Source: Mycolicibacterium sp. CBMA 234
GTDB taxonomy: Bacteria > Actinomycetota > Actinomycetes > Mycobacteriales > Mycobacteriaceae
Length of the DNA stretch: 64,000 nucleotides
Assembly: GCF_009729415.1 (NCBI RefSeq)
Contig: NZ_MPKW01000001.1
Location: 62,001-126,000, forward strand
Direction of reading: 5' to 3'
Shown: in pieces, positions 16,237 to 25,737 of the stretch
Numbering within the stretch: the stretch's first letter is position 1
Layout: every line of letters starts with the position of its first letter
The notes under the pieces: generated by a model
What the model was told of the DNA's origin: nothing
Databases searched by the model: none
What the model saw: only the letters and a program-made list of their open reading frames with translations
Position numbers and translations under genes: made by a program

Positions 16237-18522
16237 TTAGTCCTCCTTGCGGATCAGCCGGGACAGGGCCTCGCGGTCCGGCGCCAGGAGCTCGTCGATC
16301 CGCGCCTGGTTCACATCCGCGACGATGATCTCGCCGATTTCCTGGTACACGTTGCTGAACAGGCCGTGCGACTTCATCTTCTCGGTTTGGTAGATGTTGT
16401 CTTCGGTCGGCGTCACGTAGTACACGATCTCGGCCTTGAACCGGTGGATCAGCCACACATGGATCAGATCCATCAGGCGCTTCTGCCGCATCTTCTCGGC
16501 GAAGGTGTTCTGGTCGCGCACCGTCAGGATGTTGCGGCCGTGCCGGTCCTTGATCGGGTCGACGACGACGTTGGCCAGCGGCTCGTCGCCGCTGCCGTAG
16601 ATACCCAGATCCAGCACGTCCGAACCGGCACGCCGGGGTCGCAGCTGCACATGCAGCTTCTCGCCGATCTGGTAGTAGTCGCTCCACATCGCCAGCCACT
16701 CTTCGAGCAGCTTCTTGGGCACCTCGGTCTGGACCAGGTGCTGGTGCTGCGTGGAGCCGGCGCCCATCGCCTTCGTCGTGGCAGTGCGGCCTGACGACGC
16801 CGCCAGCGCGGCGTCGCTACGGGGCCCGCCGACGAGGGTTTGCGGTGTGCGGTAAGGAGATTCGACCAGCCGCATCTTGCGTTGCAGCCGGGCCAGCGCC
16901 AGCATGCCCTCCTGCCGCAGCGACGTCGCGAATTCCTCGCATGCCACGCCGTCCACTTGGTGTCCGCCGTAGGTGATGAAGTTGAAGACGAACCCCATCT
17001 TGCCGAGTTCCTCTGGGAATGCCCGCATTTCGTCGTCCGTCATGCCGGTGGTGTCCCAGTTGAACGACGGCGACAGGTTGTAGGCCATCATCTGATCGGG
17101 AAATTCGGCGTGGATAGCCTCGGCGAATTCGCGGGCCTCGGCCAGATCCGCGGTCTTGGTCTCCATCCACAGGATGTCCGCAAACGGTGCGGCGGCAAGG
17201 GATTTCGCGATGGCGTACGGGATGCCGCCGCGCACCTGGCAGTAGCCCTCTGGGGTCTTGGCGAGGTCACAGTCCCAGGCCACGTCGGCACCCAATTCGC
17301 GAGCTTTCTCCCGGGCCGCATACAACGATGCGCGTGCGGCGAACTGGCGCCACTCAGCCGGGCTCATGGCGGCGGCCTCGCCCTCTTTGGCGCGGAACTG
17401 CAGCACTTCGGCGACGGCTTCGCAGTAGGTGTTCAGCCCCGAATCCGCCTGCCAGGCCTCGACGAACTTCGACTCGACCTTGTCGAACACCGAGTCGACG
17501 GATTGCCCGGAATCCTGCTGCCACGCAGCGGCCGCGTCGTCGATCAGGGCCGCGATGCCGTGGCTGTCGAGCCAGGCGTCCGCGGTGGCGTACTCGCCCG
17601 CGGGCAGCGCGTACAGCAGATGTCCGCGCAGGTCGGTGACGCCCTTGTCGTGGAACCGGCGCATCATCGCCAGGAAGCACGACTTGTACGAGGGGATCTT
17701 CAGGTTGGTGACACCCAGCAGGAACGACTGGTCGCGTTCATCGGCGCCGCTGTCGATGAGGTTGGCGGCCTCGGCATCGGTGCGGGCCACGATGATGCCC
17801 GGCACGCCCATCATGTCGAGCTGGAAGCGCGCGGTGTTGAGCCGCTTGAGCTGTTCATCCGACGGCACCAGGACCTTGCCACCCTGGTGCCCGCACTTCT
17901 TGGTGCCGGGTCGCTGATCCTCGATGTGGTAACCCGGGACCCCGGATTCCACAAAACGACGAATCAGGTTGCGCACGTGCGCATCTCCACCGTGACCGGT
18001 GTCGGCGTCGGCGATGATGAACGGACGGTAGTCGATGGCCGGGGTGGTCGCCCGTTGCTCTTCGGTCATCTGCAGACGCAGGTACTGCTGATTGCGATCC
18101 GCGGTCAGCAGGGCGCGCACGAGGCCGGCGGCTTCGTCGGGCACCTGGCTCAGCGGATAGCTGGCGAGGTCCGGCCCGGGGTCCTCGCTGATGGACCCCT
18201 TGGCCGAGGTGGCCCAACCGCCGAGGTAGATGCCTTCGATGCCGATCCGCTTCATCACCACCGCCTGGCCGGGGGAGTACGGCCCGAACGTGGTGATGCT
18301 CTTCTTCTGGGCGAACAATTCGCGCAGTCGCGGATAGAACGCTTCGGCAGCCTGCCTGGCCACCGGGTAGTCGGACGGGATGGTGCCGCGCTGTTCGACT
18401 ACCTGCCGCGCGGTATAGAGCCGGGTGATGCCCGCAAAGCGGGGGCTGTCGAAATACTCCTGCACAGAGGCGACGTTCTGCTCGAATGACGTCGTTTCCG
18501 GTGCGCTTGCTTCGAGAGTCAT
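16237..18522 (-). CDS. aceA: Isocitrate lyase 2 (long form)
   Basis: The 761-residue enzyme splits isocitrate into succinate and glyoxylate, the entry step of the glyoxylate shunt used for growth on fatty acids or acetate; mycobacterial isocitrate lyases also act on methylisocitrate. The catalytic KKCGHQ motif has Cys210, and DADTGHGG marks the metal site. Its length and long C-terminal domain identify the ICL2 class (AceAb) rather than the short ICL1. The sequence is intact, unlike the split aceA of M. tuberculosis H37Rv. It appears to be a single-gene unit. Confidence 0.95.
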   Translation of the reverse strand: MTLEASAPETTSFEQNVASVQEYFDSPRFAGITRLYTARQVVEQRGTIPSDYPVARQAAEAFYPRLRELFAQKKSITTFGPYSPGQAVVMKRIGIEGIYLGGWATSAKGSISEDPGPDLASYPLSQVPDEAAGLVRALLTADRNQQYLRLQMTEEQRATTPAIDYRPFIIADADTGHGGDAHVRNLIRRFVESGVPGYHIEDQRPGTKKCGHQGGKVLVPSDEQLKRLNTARFQLDMMGVPGIIVARTDAEAANLIDSGADERDQSFLLGVTNLKIPSYKSCFLAMMRRFHDKGVTDLRGHLLYALPAGEYATADAWLDSHGIAALIDDAAAAWQQDSGQSVDSVFDKVESKFVEAWQADSGLNTYCEAVAEVLQFRAKEGEAAAMSPAEWRQFAARASLYAAREKARELGADVAWDCDLAKTPEGYCQVRGGIPYAIAKSLAAAPFADILWMETKTADLAEAREFAEAIHAEFPDQMMAYNLSPSFNWDTTGMTDDEMRAFPEELGKMGFVFNFITYGGHQVDGVACEEFATSLRQEGMLALARLQRKMRLVESPYRTPQTLVGGPRSDAALAASSGRTATTKAMGAGSTQHQHLVQTEVPKKLLEEWLAMWSDYYQIGEKLHVQLRPRRAGSDVLDLGIYGSGDEPLANVVVDPIKDRHGRNILTVRDQNTFAEKMRQKRLMDLIHVWLIHRFKAEIVYYVTPTEDNIYQTEKMKSHGLFSNVYQEIGEIIVADVNQARIDELLAPDREALSRLIRKED

Positions 18523-18596
18523 GGACTGCTCCTTGCTGAGCTTGGTTCCGATGAGCCCTCCGAGCTTATCGCCGCCCGGCTGCCACGGACACGCGA

Positions 18597-18992
18597 TCAG
18601 ACATTCACGTCGAACCCGAGGTCGACGTCGCAGGCCGCCTGACCGCCGCGAATACCCCAGTTCTCGAGGGCGCTCTCGCGGAGCAGGATAGTGATGTGAT
18701 TGGCCGGAATGTCGAACGCGCCAAGGCGGTTGACGATCTGGCGATACAGCTCGCGCTTGGCGTCCACCGAGCGCCCGGTGAAACAGTCGATGGTCACCAG
18801 GGTGTACCGCTCCGGATGCTCGAGATGCGGCGCATGCGCAAAGCGGTGCGGTTCATGGACCACCAGCCGGACATGCTTGTCGCCGACCGGGATCCGGAAC
18901 GCAGCGACCAGCGCGTCGTGGACTGCATCGATGATGGCGATCTCGTCGGGCCGGCTGTACTTGCGGCGGACCTCGATCAGGGCACTCGGCAT
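18597..18992 (-). CDS. Tautomerase family protein
   Basis: The 131-residue protein begins [13 protein letters not shown]. Choosing the ATG at 18992, rather than an earlier in-frame start, leaves Pro as the first residue after Met removal, which is the catalytic residue in 4-oxalocrotonate-tautomerase-like enzymes. The rest, with [20 protein letters not shown] and an [17 protein letters not shown] end, fits the longer tautomerase family with a fused beta-alpha-beta repeat. The substrate is unknown. It lies about 75 bases upstream of icl2 and in the same direction. Confidence 0.8.
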   Translation of the reverse strand: MPSALIEVRRKYSRPDEIAIIDAVHDALVAAFRIPVGDKHVRLVVHEPHRFAHAPHLEHPERYTLVTIDCFTGRSVDAKRELYRQIVNRLGAFDIPANHITILLRESALENWGIRGGQAACDVDLGFDVNV

Positions 18993-19044
18993 GCCACCGA
19001 TCGTCACACTCGGGCGGTCGGCGGCGCATCTGAATTTCTGCGAC

Positions 19045-19827
19045 TCAGGCCGAATCGAAGCGCACCCGGAACATCGTCGGCCAGTTCTTGCCGGTGATCA
19101 GGAACTGTCCGTCACTGATCGCACCGCCGAGGTGCGCGATGCCGTTGAGTACCCCGGCATCGCGCCGCTGCGCGGGGTCGAGCAGACCATCGGCGTAGAC
19201 CACGGCCCGCACAGCGCCGGTGGTGGCGTCGATCTGGACCATCTGGTCGGTGGGGAAGACGTTGGCCCAGATCTGGTTGCCCACGCAGTCGAGGCCATTC
19301 AGTCCCGACAACTGAATTCCGTTGTAGGTCACCGTCATGGTGCCGGTTTCGTGCATGTCGTCGACGGCATGGAGGTGCAGAACCGGAGAACCGTCGCTGC
19401 GGATCAGGTGGTCGCCCGCGCGGCATAAACCCCAGCCCTGGCCGTGCAGCGGGACCTCGCGCACGACGGTCAGGGTGGGCTTGTCCCATTCGATGGCGAC
19501 ACCGTTTTCGTACGTCAGCTGCCACAGGTGCGCGCCGGCATCAGCGATGCCCTCGCCGAAATAAGTCGGAGGCAACGGGACCGTACGGCGTACCTGGCCC
19601 GAGTCAGGGTCGACCTCGCGCAGCTCGGATTGGCCGACGAGGCCGGTGCTTTCGTAGAGGACCGGAGCGCCGGCCGCACTGTCGAGAAACATGCCCTCCG
19701 TGTAGGCCGACGGGTCGTGGTCCATCCGGGCCAGGATCAGCGGCCGGAGCGTGGAAATCTGGTCGGCGGTGGCTATGGGGAGTCGTGTCAGACCCACCAT
19801 CAGCACCGCGACCACCAGGAATCTCAC
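19045..19827 (-). CDS. Secreted glutaminyl-peptide cyclotransferase
   Basis: The 260-residue enzyme forms N-terminal pyroglutamate. It has a signal peptide (RFLVVAVLMVGLTRL, cleavage near ATA) and a five-bladed propeller with family signatures YTEGMFLD, YESTGLVGQSELREV, PTYFGEGIA, NGLDCVGNQIWANV and GVLNGIAH. The GTG start overlaps the stop of the upstream GAP-family gene (GTGA, 19824-19827), so translation is coupled. A much longer in-frame reading upstream runs across other genes and is not real. Confidence 0.85.
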   Translation of the reverse strand: MRFLVVAVLMVGLTRLPIATADQISTLRPLILARMDHDPSAYTEGMFLDSAAGAPVLYESTGLVGQSELREVDPDSGQVRRTVPLPPTYFGEGIADAGAHLWQLTYENGVAIEWDKPTLTVVREVPLHGQGWGLCRAGDHLIRSDGSPVLHLHAVDDMHETGTMTVTYNGIQLSGLNGLDCVGNQIWANVFPTDQMVQIDATTGAVRAVVYADGLLDPAQRRDAGVLNGIAHLGGAISDGQFLITGKNWPTMFRVRFDSA

Positions 19828-20468
19828 AATGACGACACCACCACCAACAACGAGCCGACGGCCGTCAATGTCACGGCGGTGATTAGCGCGGTGTGCTCCT
19901 GGACCCAGTGCCGCATCCGTTCCAGTGCCTTCTCGGCGTACCGGGAGGCCACCAGGTGCGCGAGAATCGGTGCCGCCGTGGTGGATCCGGCCATCATGAC
20001 GAAATAGCCGATGGCACTGGCCTTCTCGGCGGGTGAGGTCAGCAGCGCGTCGATGGCCACCCCACCGGCGACGGCGGCCAGGATGAACTTGGGGTTGGCG
20101 ACGGCGAAAATGAATCCCAGCACCCCGGTGACTACCGGGGACGCGGTTTGCAGCCGGGTGAGCCACCCCGTCGCCTGGGCGTAGTGCTGGCGCCGCAGCC
20201 ACGTGATGACACCCAGCACGATAAGCCCGATGCCGATACCGAGCTGCAAGCGTGAACTGGTCGCGGCGGCATTCGACTGGCCGACCGGCGACACCCACAC
20301 CACCGCGGTGATGAGCGCCGTCATCCCCACCAGCCACCCGCATAAGTAGGTCAGGCCAGCGCTGCGAGGCCGGTCCGAGTACAGCAGGAGCAGCACGGGC
20401 GGCAGGATCGCCATGGGCGACAGCGCCACGATGAGCGCATCGGGGATCAACGACGTCACACCAGCCAT
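19824..20468 (-). CDS. GAP family (Sap/Gap-like) membrane protein
   Basis: The 214-residue protein has six predicted membrane segments and begins MAGVTSLIPDALIVALSP. It resembles the GAP (GPL/sulfolipid-addressing protein) family, small LysE-like proteins linked in mycobacteria to moving surface glycolipids. The motif SPMAILPPVLLLL in segment 1 and FAVANPKFILAAVAGG mid-protein fit this family. The gene is divergent from the helicase and overlaps the cyclotransferase gene by four bases. Its cargo here is unknown. Confidence 0.75.
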   Translation of the reverse strand: MAGVTSLIPDALIVALSPMAILPPVLLLLYSDRPRSAGLTYLCGWLVGMTALITAVVWVSPVGQSNAAATSSRLQLGIGIGLIVLGVITWLRRQHYAQATGWLTRLQTASPVVTGVLGFIFAVANPKFILAAVAGGVAIDALLTSPAEKASAIGYFVMMAGSTTAAPILAHLVASRYAEKALERMRHWVQEHTALITAVTLTAVGSLLVVVSSL

Positions 20469-20529
20469 CCTGCCCAGTGCCCGCCCGCCGCACACACGCG
20501 GCCGGGGATCGGGCAGGCTGGAGCACACG

Positions 20530-23064
20530 ATGGCACCCCGTATGACCCTCTTGGATGACCCCGCCGACCTGTCCAGCCTGCGCGCCAAAGGCGCCGACCC
20601 CGACGAGCTGCTCGCCTCGTTCGCCGGGTGGGCCGAGGCAGCGGGCACCGCGCTGTACCCGGCGCAGGAGGAAGCCCTGATCGAACTGGTCAGCGGCGCC
20701 AACGTGGTGTTGGCAACGCCGACCGGCTCTGGCAAGTCGTTGGTGGCCACGGGCGGGGTGTACTTCGCTCTGGCGACGGGCCGCCGCAGCTACTACACCG
20801 CGCCCATCAAGGCGCTGGTCAGCGAGAAGTTCTTCGCCCTGTGCGACGTGTTCGGGGCCGCCAATGTCGGCATGCTCACCGGCGACGCTGCGGTCAATGC
20901 GGGTGCGCCGATCATCGCGTGTACGGCCGAGATCCTGGCCAACATCGCTCTTCGTGAAGGCGCCGAGGCGGACATCGGGTTCGTCGTGATGGATGAGTTC
21001 CATTTCTACGGCGACCCGGATCGCGGCTGGGCCTGGCAGGTACCGCTGCTGGAGTTGCCGAAGGCCCAGTTCCTGTTGATGTCGGCGACCCTCGGTGACG
21101 TCACCGTGCTCCGCGAGGACCTCACCCGGCGCACCGGCCGGCCTACCGCTCTGGTCGCCGGCGCCGAACGGCCCGTGCCGCTGTACTTCAGCTACGCCAC
21201 CACCGCGATGTACGAGACCATCGCCGACCTGCTGCAGACCAAGCAGTCACCGATCTACGTCGTGCACTTCACCCAGGCCGCCGCACTGGAGCGGGCGCAG
21301 GCGCTGATGAGCGTCAACGTCAGCTCCAAGGAGGAGAAGGCGGCGATCGCCGACCACATCGGCGGCTTCCGCTTCACGACGGCATTCGGCTCGACGCTGT
21401 CCCGGCTGGTCCGGCACGGCATCGGCGTGCACCACGCCGGCATGCTCCCCAAGTACCGGCGCCTGGTCGAACAGCTGGCGCAAGCCGGGCTGCTGAAAGT
21501 CATCTGCGGCACGGACACCCTCGGGGTCGGAATCAACGTCCCCATCCGGACCGTCGTGTTCTCGGCGCTGTCCAAATACGACGGCACCCGCACCCGGCTG
21601 CTCAACGCCCGCGAGTTCCACCAGATCGCCGGCCGGGCCGGACGGGCCGGCTACGACACCGCCGGGACCGTGGTGGTGCAGGCGCCGGACCACGAGGTGG
21701 AGAACCTCAAGCAGTTCGCCAAAGTTGCCGACGATCCGAAGAAGCGGCGAAAGCTGGTGCGCCGCAAAGCTCCTGACGGGATGGTGCCGTGGGGTGAAAA
21801 CACCATGACCCGATTGGTCGAGGCCGCGCCCGAAGCACTCACCAGCAACATGCGGGTGTCGACGGCAATGATCCTCGACGTCGTCGACCGGCCGGGTGAC
21901 CCATGCCTGGCCATGCGCCGGCTGCTCGGCGACAACCACGAGCCACGCAAGCGGCAGTTGCGGCACATCCGCGAAGCGGTCGGTATCGCCCGCTCGCTGT
22001 TGCAAGCCGGTGTGCTGGAGCGTCTCGCCGAACCTGAGCCCGACGGCAGGCGCTACCGCCTGACCGTCGACCTGCCGCCAGATTTCGCATTGAACCAGCC
22101 ACTGTCGACCTTCGCGTTGGCGGCCGTCGAGCTGCTTGACCCGGACTCGGAAACCTTTGCGCGTGATGTGGTTTCGGTCATGGAAGCAACGCTCGAGGAT
22201 CCTCGTCAGATCGTGGCGGCCCAGCTGAAGAAGGCCCGGGGCGAGGCAGTCGCCGCGATGAAGGCAGAGGGTATCGAGTACGACGAGCGCATCGAGCTGC
22301 TCGACGACATCACCTATCCACGTCCGCTCGACGAACTGCTGGCGCACTGCTTCGAGGTGTACTGCCGGACCAACCCGTGGGCAGCTGACGGGCACCCGGC
22401 CCCGAAGTCCGTCGTCCGCGAAATGTGGGAGCAGGGACTCACTTTCAAAGAGTTCGTCAGCCTCTATGGGCTGACCCGCACCGAGGGTGCGGTGCTCCGC
22501 TACCTGTCCGACGCGTTCAAAGCGCTACGGTCCGGCGTTCCGGCAGCGGCCCGGACTGAGGAGTTCACCGACGTCGTGGAATGGCTGGGAGAGCTTGTCC
22601 GCCAGGTCGATTCGAGCTTGCTCGACGAATGGGAACAGCTGACCAGCGACGATCAACCCACCGACGTACCCGTGATGGTGCCGGTGCGGCCATTGACCGG
22701 CAACGAGCGGGCCTTCACCGCGATGGTCCGGAACGCATTGTTCCGGCGCGTGGAGTTGTTGGCGCGACGACGGTGGGACGAGCTGGGGACGCTCGATGCC
22801 GCATCGGGATGGACCGCGCAGCGGTGGGAAGCGATGGGGCAGGAGTATTTTGCCGAGCACGACGAGATCGGCACCGGCGCGGATGCCCGCGGGCCGGCCA
22901 TGTTGATCTTCGATCGCGCGCCAGGCGTGTGGCGGGTCCGCCAGATCCTCGACGATCCCGCTCTCGACCGCGACTGGGGCATTGACGTGGAGGTCGACCT
23001 CGCGGCTTCTGACGAGGAGGGTGCGCCGGTGATCCGAGTGGCGGATGCCGGCATGCTGGGCTGA
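20530..23064 (+). CDS. Ski2-like DEXH-box helicase with DUF3516-type C-terminus
   Basis: The 844-residue helicase has Walker A ATPTGSGKS (residues 62-70), Walker B DEFH (154-157), SAT (184-186) and, in the second RecA domain, HHAGMLPKYR and QIAGRAGRAGYDT. The helicase motifs are of the Ski2/HelY superfamily. The roughly 400-residue C-terminus resembles the actinobacterial DUF3516 domain. It probably unwinds RNA or DNA; the substrate is unknown. ATG at 20530 has GGAG eight bases upstream. It is divergent from the GAP gene with a 61-base promoter gap. Confidence 0.85.
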   Translation: MAPRMTLLDDPADLSSLRAKGADPDELLASFAGWAEAAGTALYPAQEEALIELVSGANVVLATPTGSGKSLVATGGVYFALATGRRSYYTAPIKALVSEKFFALCDVFGAANVGMLTGDAAVNAGAPIIACTAEILANIALREGAEADIGFVVMDEFHFYGDPDRGWAWQVPLLELPKAQFLLMSATLGDVTVLREDLTRRTGRPTALVAGAERPVPLYFSYATTAMYETIADLLQTKQSPIYVVHFTQAAALERAQALMSVNVSSKEEKAAIADHIGGFRFTTAFGSTLSRLVRHGIGVHHAGMLPKYRRLVEQLAQAGLLKVICGTDTLGVGINVPIRTVVFSALSKYDGTRTRLLNAREFHQIAGRAGRAGYDTAGTVVVQAPDHEVENLKQFAKVADDPKKRRKLVRRKAPDGMVPWGENTMTRLVEAAPEALTSNMRVSTAMILDVVDRPGDPCLAMRRLLGDNHEPRKRQLRHIREAVGIARSLLQAGVLERLAEPEPDGRRYRLTVDLPPDFALNQPLSTFALAAVELLDPDSETFARDVVSVMEATLEDPRQIVAAQLKKARGEAVAAMKAEGIEYDERIELLDDITYPRPLDELLAHCFEVYCRTNPWAADGHPAPKSVVREMWEQGLTFKEFVSLYGLTRTEGAVLRYLSDAFKALRSGVPAAARTEEFTDVVEWLGELVRQVDSSLLDEWEQLTSDDQPTDVPVMVPVRPLTGNERAFTAMVRNALFRRVELLARRRWDELGTLDAASGWTAQRWEAMGQEYFAEHDEIGTGADARGPAMLIFDRAPGVWRVRQILDDPALDRDWGIDVEVDLAASDEEGAPVIRVADAGMLG

Positions 23065-23086
23065 CTCGGCTGGCAAACTGGCCAGC

Positions 23087-24247
23087 ATGACCGCGCCCGT
23101 CCCCGAACCCGTCAGCGGAACAAGTGCGTTCCTGCCCGCGGTGGAGGGGCTGCGGGCCGCGGCAGCCCTCGGGGTGGTGCTGACCCACGTCGCACTACAG
23201 ACCGGCTACACCGACGGCGTCGTCGGCCGGTTGTTGGCCCGCTTCGACCTGTCCGTGGCGGTGTTCTTCGCGTTGTCGGGTTTTCTGCTCTGGCGCGGAC
23301 ACGCGGCTGCCGCGCACGGATTCCGGGCAACGCCCGAACCGGCGCCGTACTACCGCTCGCGCATGGTCCGGATCATGCCGGCGTACCTGCTGACCGTGGT
23401 CGTCGTGCTGAGCCTGCTGCCGGACGCGCGCAGTGCGGACCGGGCGGTGTGGATCGCGAACCTGACGCTCACCCAGGTTTTCGTGCCGAAGACCTTGATC
23501 GCCGGACTTACCCAGATGTGGAGCCTGTCGGTCGAGATGGCGTTCTATCTCGTCGTTCCGTTGTTGGCGCTCCTTGCCGCGAAATTGGCACTACAGCAAC
23601 GGATTCCGGTCATCTTCGGGGTGGCGCTGCTCAGTTTCGGCTGGGGCTATCTGCCCATTCCGGCGTATCACGGGGCCAATCCACTGACCTGGCTGCCGGC
23701 GTATGCCGCCTGGTTCGCCACCGGAATGTTGTTGGCGGAGTGGATGTTCCGACCCTATGGCTGGCTGCATCAGTTAGCGCGCCAGCGCACGATATTGGCG
23801 CTTGTCGCGGTCGCGGCATTCCTGGTCGCGGCTTCGCCATTGGCCATGCCTGGCGCACATCACCACGCCACGTTGGGCCAGTTCATTGTGCGGACCGCGT
23901 TGGGGGCAGTGGTCGCCGGTGCGCTGCTGGCGCCGTTAGTCCTGGACCGCCCCGGGGATGGGCACCGGGTGCTGGCCAGCGCGCCGATGGTGACGCTCGG
24001 CCGCTGGTCGTACGGCCTGTTTCTGTGGCATCTGGCCGCGTTGGACATGGTGCTCGCCATGATTGGGCAGACGGCCTTTCCGGGTGCACTGCCGGTGGTG
24101 ATGGTCTTGACGACGGCCTTCGGCCTCGCGGTGGCCGCGGTGAGCTACGCGCTGCTCGAGGAGCCGTGCCGAGTGGCGTTGCGCCGCTGGGAAGCGCGCC
24201 GGCGACCTAGAGTTGCAGTGTGCGATTCAAGCGCCAGGGCCCGCTAG
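23087..24247 (+). CDS. Membrane acyltransferase 3 family protein (second copy)
   Basis: The 386-residue multi-pass protein has VVLTHVALQTGY, AVFFALSGFLLWRGH and QMWSLSVEMAFYLV, the usual acyltransferase-3 landmarks. It should O-acylate an envelope glycan or lipid. ATG at 23087 follows the helicase stop by 22 bases. Unlike the copy at 1455, no SGNH hydrolase accompanies it; the two differ widely in sequence. Its C-terminus overlaps the next frame by 28 bases. Confidence 0.82.
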   Translation: MTAPVPEPVSGTSAFLPAVEGLRAAAALGVVLTHVALQTGYTDGVVGRLLARFDLSVAVFFALSGFLLWRGHAAAAHGFRATPEPAPYYRSRMVRIMPAYLLTVVVVLSLLPDARSADRAVWIANLTLTQVFVPKTLIAGLTQMWSLSVEMAFYLVVPLLALLAAKLALQQRIPVIFGVALLSFGWGYLPIPAYHGANPLTWLPAYAAWFATGMLLAEWMFRPYGWLHQLARQRTILALVAVAAFLVAASPLAMPGAHHHATLGQFIVRTALGAVVAGALLAPLVLDRPGDGHRVLASAPMVTLGRWSYGLFLWHLAALDMVLAMIGQTAFPGALPVVMVLTTAFGLAVAAVSYALLEEPCRVALRRWEARRRPRVAVCDSSARAR

Positions 24248-24720
24248 ACCAGATGAACGCTGCGGTGGTGGAACTTGAGTTGCCACCCGCGGTGTTCAAG
24301 ACGTGCCCATGGCAGCCACGGGAACTCGTGGAGTTGGGCCTGCGGCAGTGGCTGCGGTGCTGTGGTGCGGCCATGCGCGACGGGCAGGTGATCGGCATGC
24401 CGTCCCACGCGGTCGACGAGGCCTGGCACGGCCTAATTCTTTGTACCGCACGGTATTCGGCGTTCTGCGAGGCTGCTTACGGCAAGTTTCTGCACCACCA
24501 TCCGGAAGGCGGGGCTCCGGCCGGCGCCGCGGTCGAGCCGATGCACGAACAGCTCCGGCGCACCGTGATCGCCTGGGAGAAAGTGGCTGAGCCGGGGGAG
24601 ACCTGCGTGCTGTGGGACCTCGATGAACGGGTCGGGGTCGAGCAGCCGTGGGGGATCGGGGCGCCGCGCGTCGAGGAGATTCAATCGGCCTATCGGGCGC
24701 TGCAGGTTCGAACGACGTGA
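24220..24720 (+). CDS. Hypothetical protein with VDEAWH motif
   Basis: The 166-residue cytoplasmic protein is without signal peptide or membrane segment. The stretch SHAVDEAWHGLILCTARY and then FCEAAYGKFLHHHPEG resembles the VDxxWH...F..F...HH pattern of proteins related to glycine-rich-domain proteins. The function is unknown to me. The GTG start gives a 28-base overlap with the acyltransferase; an ATG at 24253 would avoid it. A hairpin follows the stop. Confidence 0.65.
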   Translation: MRFKRQGPLDQMNAAVVELELPPAVFKTCPWQPRELVELGLRQWLRCCGAAMRDGQVIGMPSHAVDEAWHGLILCTARYSAFCEAAYGKFLHHHPEGGAPAGAAVEPMHEQLRRTVIAWEKVAEPGETCVLWDLDERVGVEQPWGIGAPRVEEIQSAYRALQVRTT

Positions 24721-24728
24721 CGGGGCGC

Positions 24729-24750
24729 GGCTCAGGCGATAGCCTGGGCC
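24729..24750 (+). terminator. Hairpin after the VDEAWH protein gene
   Basis: GGCTCAGGC pairs with GCCTGGGCC (one U-G pair) around GATA, nine bases past the stop. No T-run; it could instead sit in the leader of the next gene. Confidence 0.45.
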
Positions 24751-24784
24751 GTTACGGAGGCCGGACGAAAGGGCGGACGAGCAT

Positions 24785-25396
24785 TTGAAGACCGAGCGAC
24801 AGCGTTGCCGACGGCAGGTAGTCGTCGGCGGCATCTTGCTTGCCGGCGCGCTCGCCGCGGCCGGGCCGGCGGCAGCCGATCCCGCCGCGCCGAGTCCGAC
24901 CCCTGGAGCGACGCCCGCACCCGGCCAGCCTGTACTGAACGCGACAGATGGTCCCAGTGGTCCAGTGGCAGCGCCACCGATTGGCGCTCCGCCGGTGCCC
25001 GAGATCGACAACCCGACCTACGGTGCCGGAAGTACGCCCGGCCAGCTCGGCTACCTGCGGGACATCTGGCACACGTTCCACAGCGGCAATCCGCTCGAAG
25101 CGCTCACCATGCCTCCGGAAGAGGCACCTGGAGCACCGCCTGGCGCAGGCCCAGCGCCCAAGCTGCCGCCCGGCTACATCTCGCTGACGGATCCGTCGTC
25201 GTCGACGCCGGTTGTCGACACCGGCCCGAAAGCCGGTGGACCGGCGCTGCCTCCGGGCTACTACCCGTTGAACGGCCCGCCACCGCCTGGGTGGTACGAA
25301 CAGAAGCCTGGCTCGGCTCCCGCGGCACCGGCTCCGGGTGGGCCTGATGCAGCGCCGCCGCCGCAGGCCGGATTCGTGGCCACCCCGTCGCAGTGA
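24785..25396 (+). CDS. Secreted Pro/Ala/Gly-rich protein
   Basis: The 203-residue protein has a signal peptide (basic MKTERQRCRRQ, then VVVGGILLAGALAAA, cleavage near AAA-DP). The mature protein is rich in Pro, Ala and Gly, with short repeats such as LPPGYISL and LPPGYYPLNG. Start is TTG; GGACGAG lies a few bases upstream. It resembles extended Pro-rich surface proteins of mycobacteria, function unknown. The following gene also encodes a small secreted Pro-rich protein. Confidence 0.65.
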   Translation: MKTERQRCRRQVVVGGILLAGALAAAGPAAADPAAPSPTPGATPAPGQPVLNATDGPSGPVAAPPIGAPPVPEIDNPTYGAGSTPGQLGYLRDIWHTFHSGNPLEALTMPPEEAPGAPPGAGPAPKLPPGYISLTDPSSSTPVVDTGPKAGGPALPPGYYPLNGPPPPGWYEQKPGSAPAAPAPGGPDAAPPPQAGFVATPSQ

Positions 25397-25412
25397 GCGT
25401 TCGGCATAATGT

Positions 25413-25433
25413 GATTACATACGCTAAGTAATC
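25413..25433. promoter_or_regulatory. Inverted repeat GATTAC-N9-GTAATC
   Basis: Perfect 6-base arms in the promoter interval before the gene at 25459. AT-rich for this genome and probably an operator overlapping the promoter; the regulator is unknown. Confidence 0.4.
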
Positions 25434-25458
25434 GCAGCCGACGCAGGGGAGCATGTGC

Positions 25459-25734
25459 ATGACCTCGATCAAGAAGACCTTGTCTGCCGCCGCCGTCGCG
25501 GGTTCGCTCGCCGCGGCCGCGCTCGGTTTCGGTATGCCGCTGGCCGGTGCTCAGCCGCCGCCTCCGGCACCCGGACAGGGTGAAGTCCCGCCGCCGTGGG
25601 CCCCGAAGAAGCCGGCCGAAGCCTGGGACGGTCAGCCTGTGGTGTGGACCTCGGGTTGGGGTGGCCGCTGGGGCGTCTGGATCAATGACGGGTTCATCAC
25701 CCTGACGTCGAACCCGGTCTCCAACGGCGGCTAA
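25459..25734 (+). CDS. Small secreted protein
   Basis: The 91-residue protein has a signal peptide (TSIKKTLSAAAVAGSLAAAAL, cleavage near AGA). The mature part has a Pro-rich start (QPPPPAPGQGEVPPPW) then a Trp-rich end containing VWTSGWGGRWGVWIND. ATG at 25459 is chosen because GGGGAG is eight bases ahead; ATG at 25453 is too close. Family unknown to me. It is probably expressed from the promoter carrying the inverted repeat at 25413-25433. Confidence 0.65.
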   Translation: MTSIKKTLSAAAVAGSLAAAALGFGMPLAGAQPPPPAPGQGEVPPPWAPKKPAEAWDGQPVVWTSGWGGRWGVWINDGFITLTSNPVSNGG

Positions 25735-25737
25735 CCG

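Noticed and set aside
16840..18489. 549-codon frame antisense to isocitrate lyase 2
   Set aside because: Shadow of an intact conserved enzyme; low-complexity composition.
19045..21003. 652-codon minus frame extending the cyclotransferase
   Set aside because: The extra N-terminal part runs through the GAP gene in another frame and antisense to the helicase; the signal peptide marks the true start at 19827.
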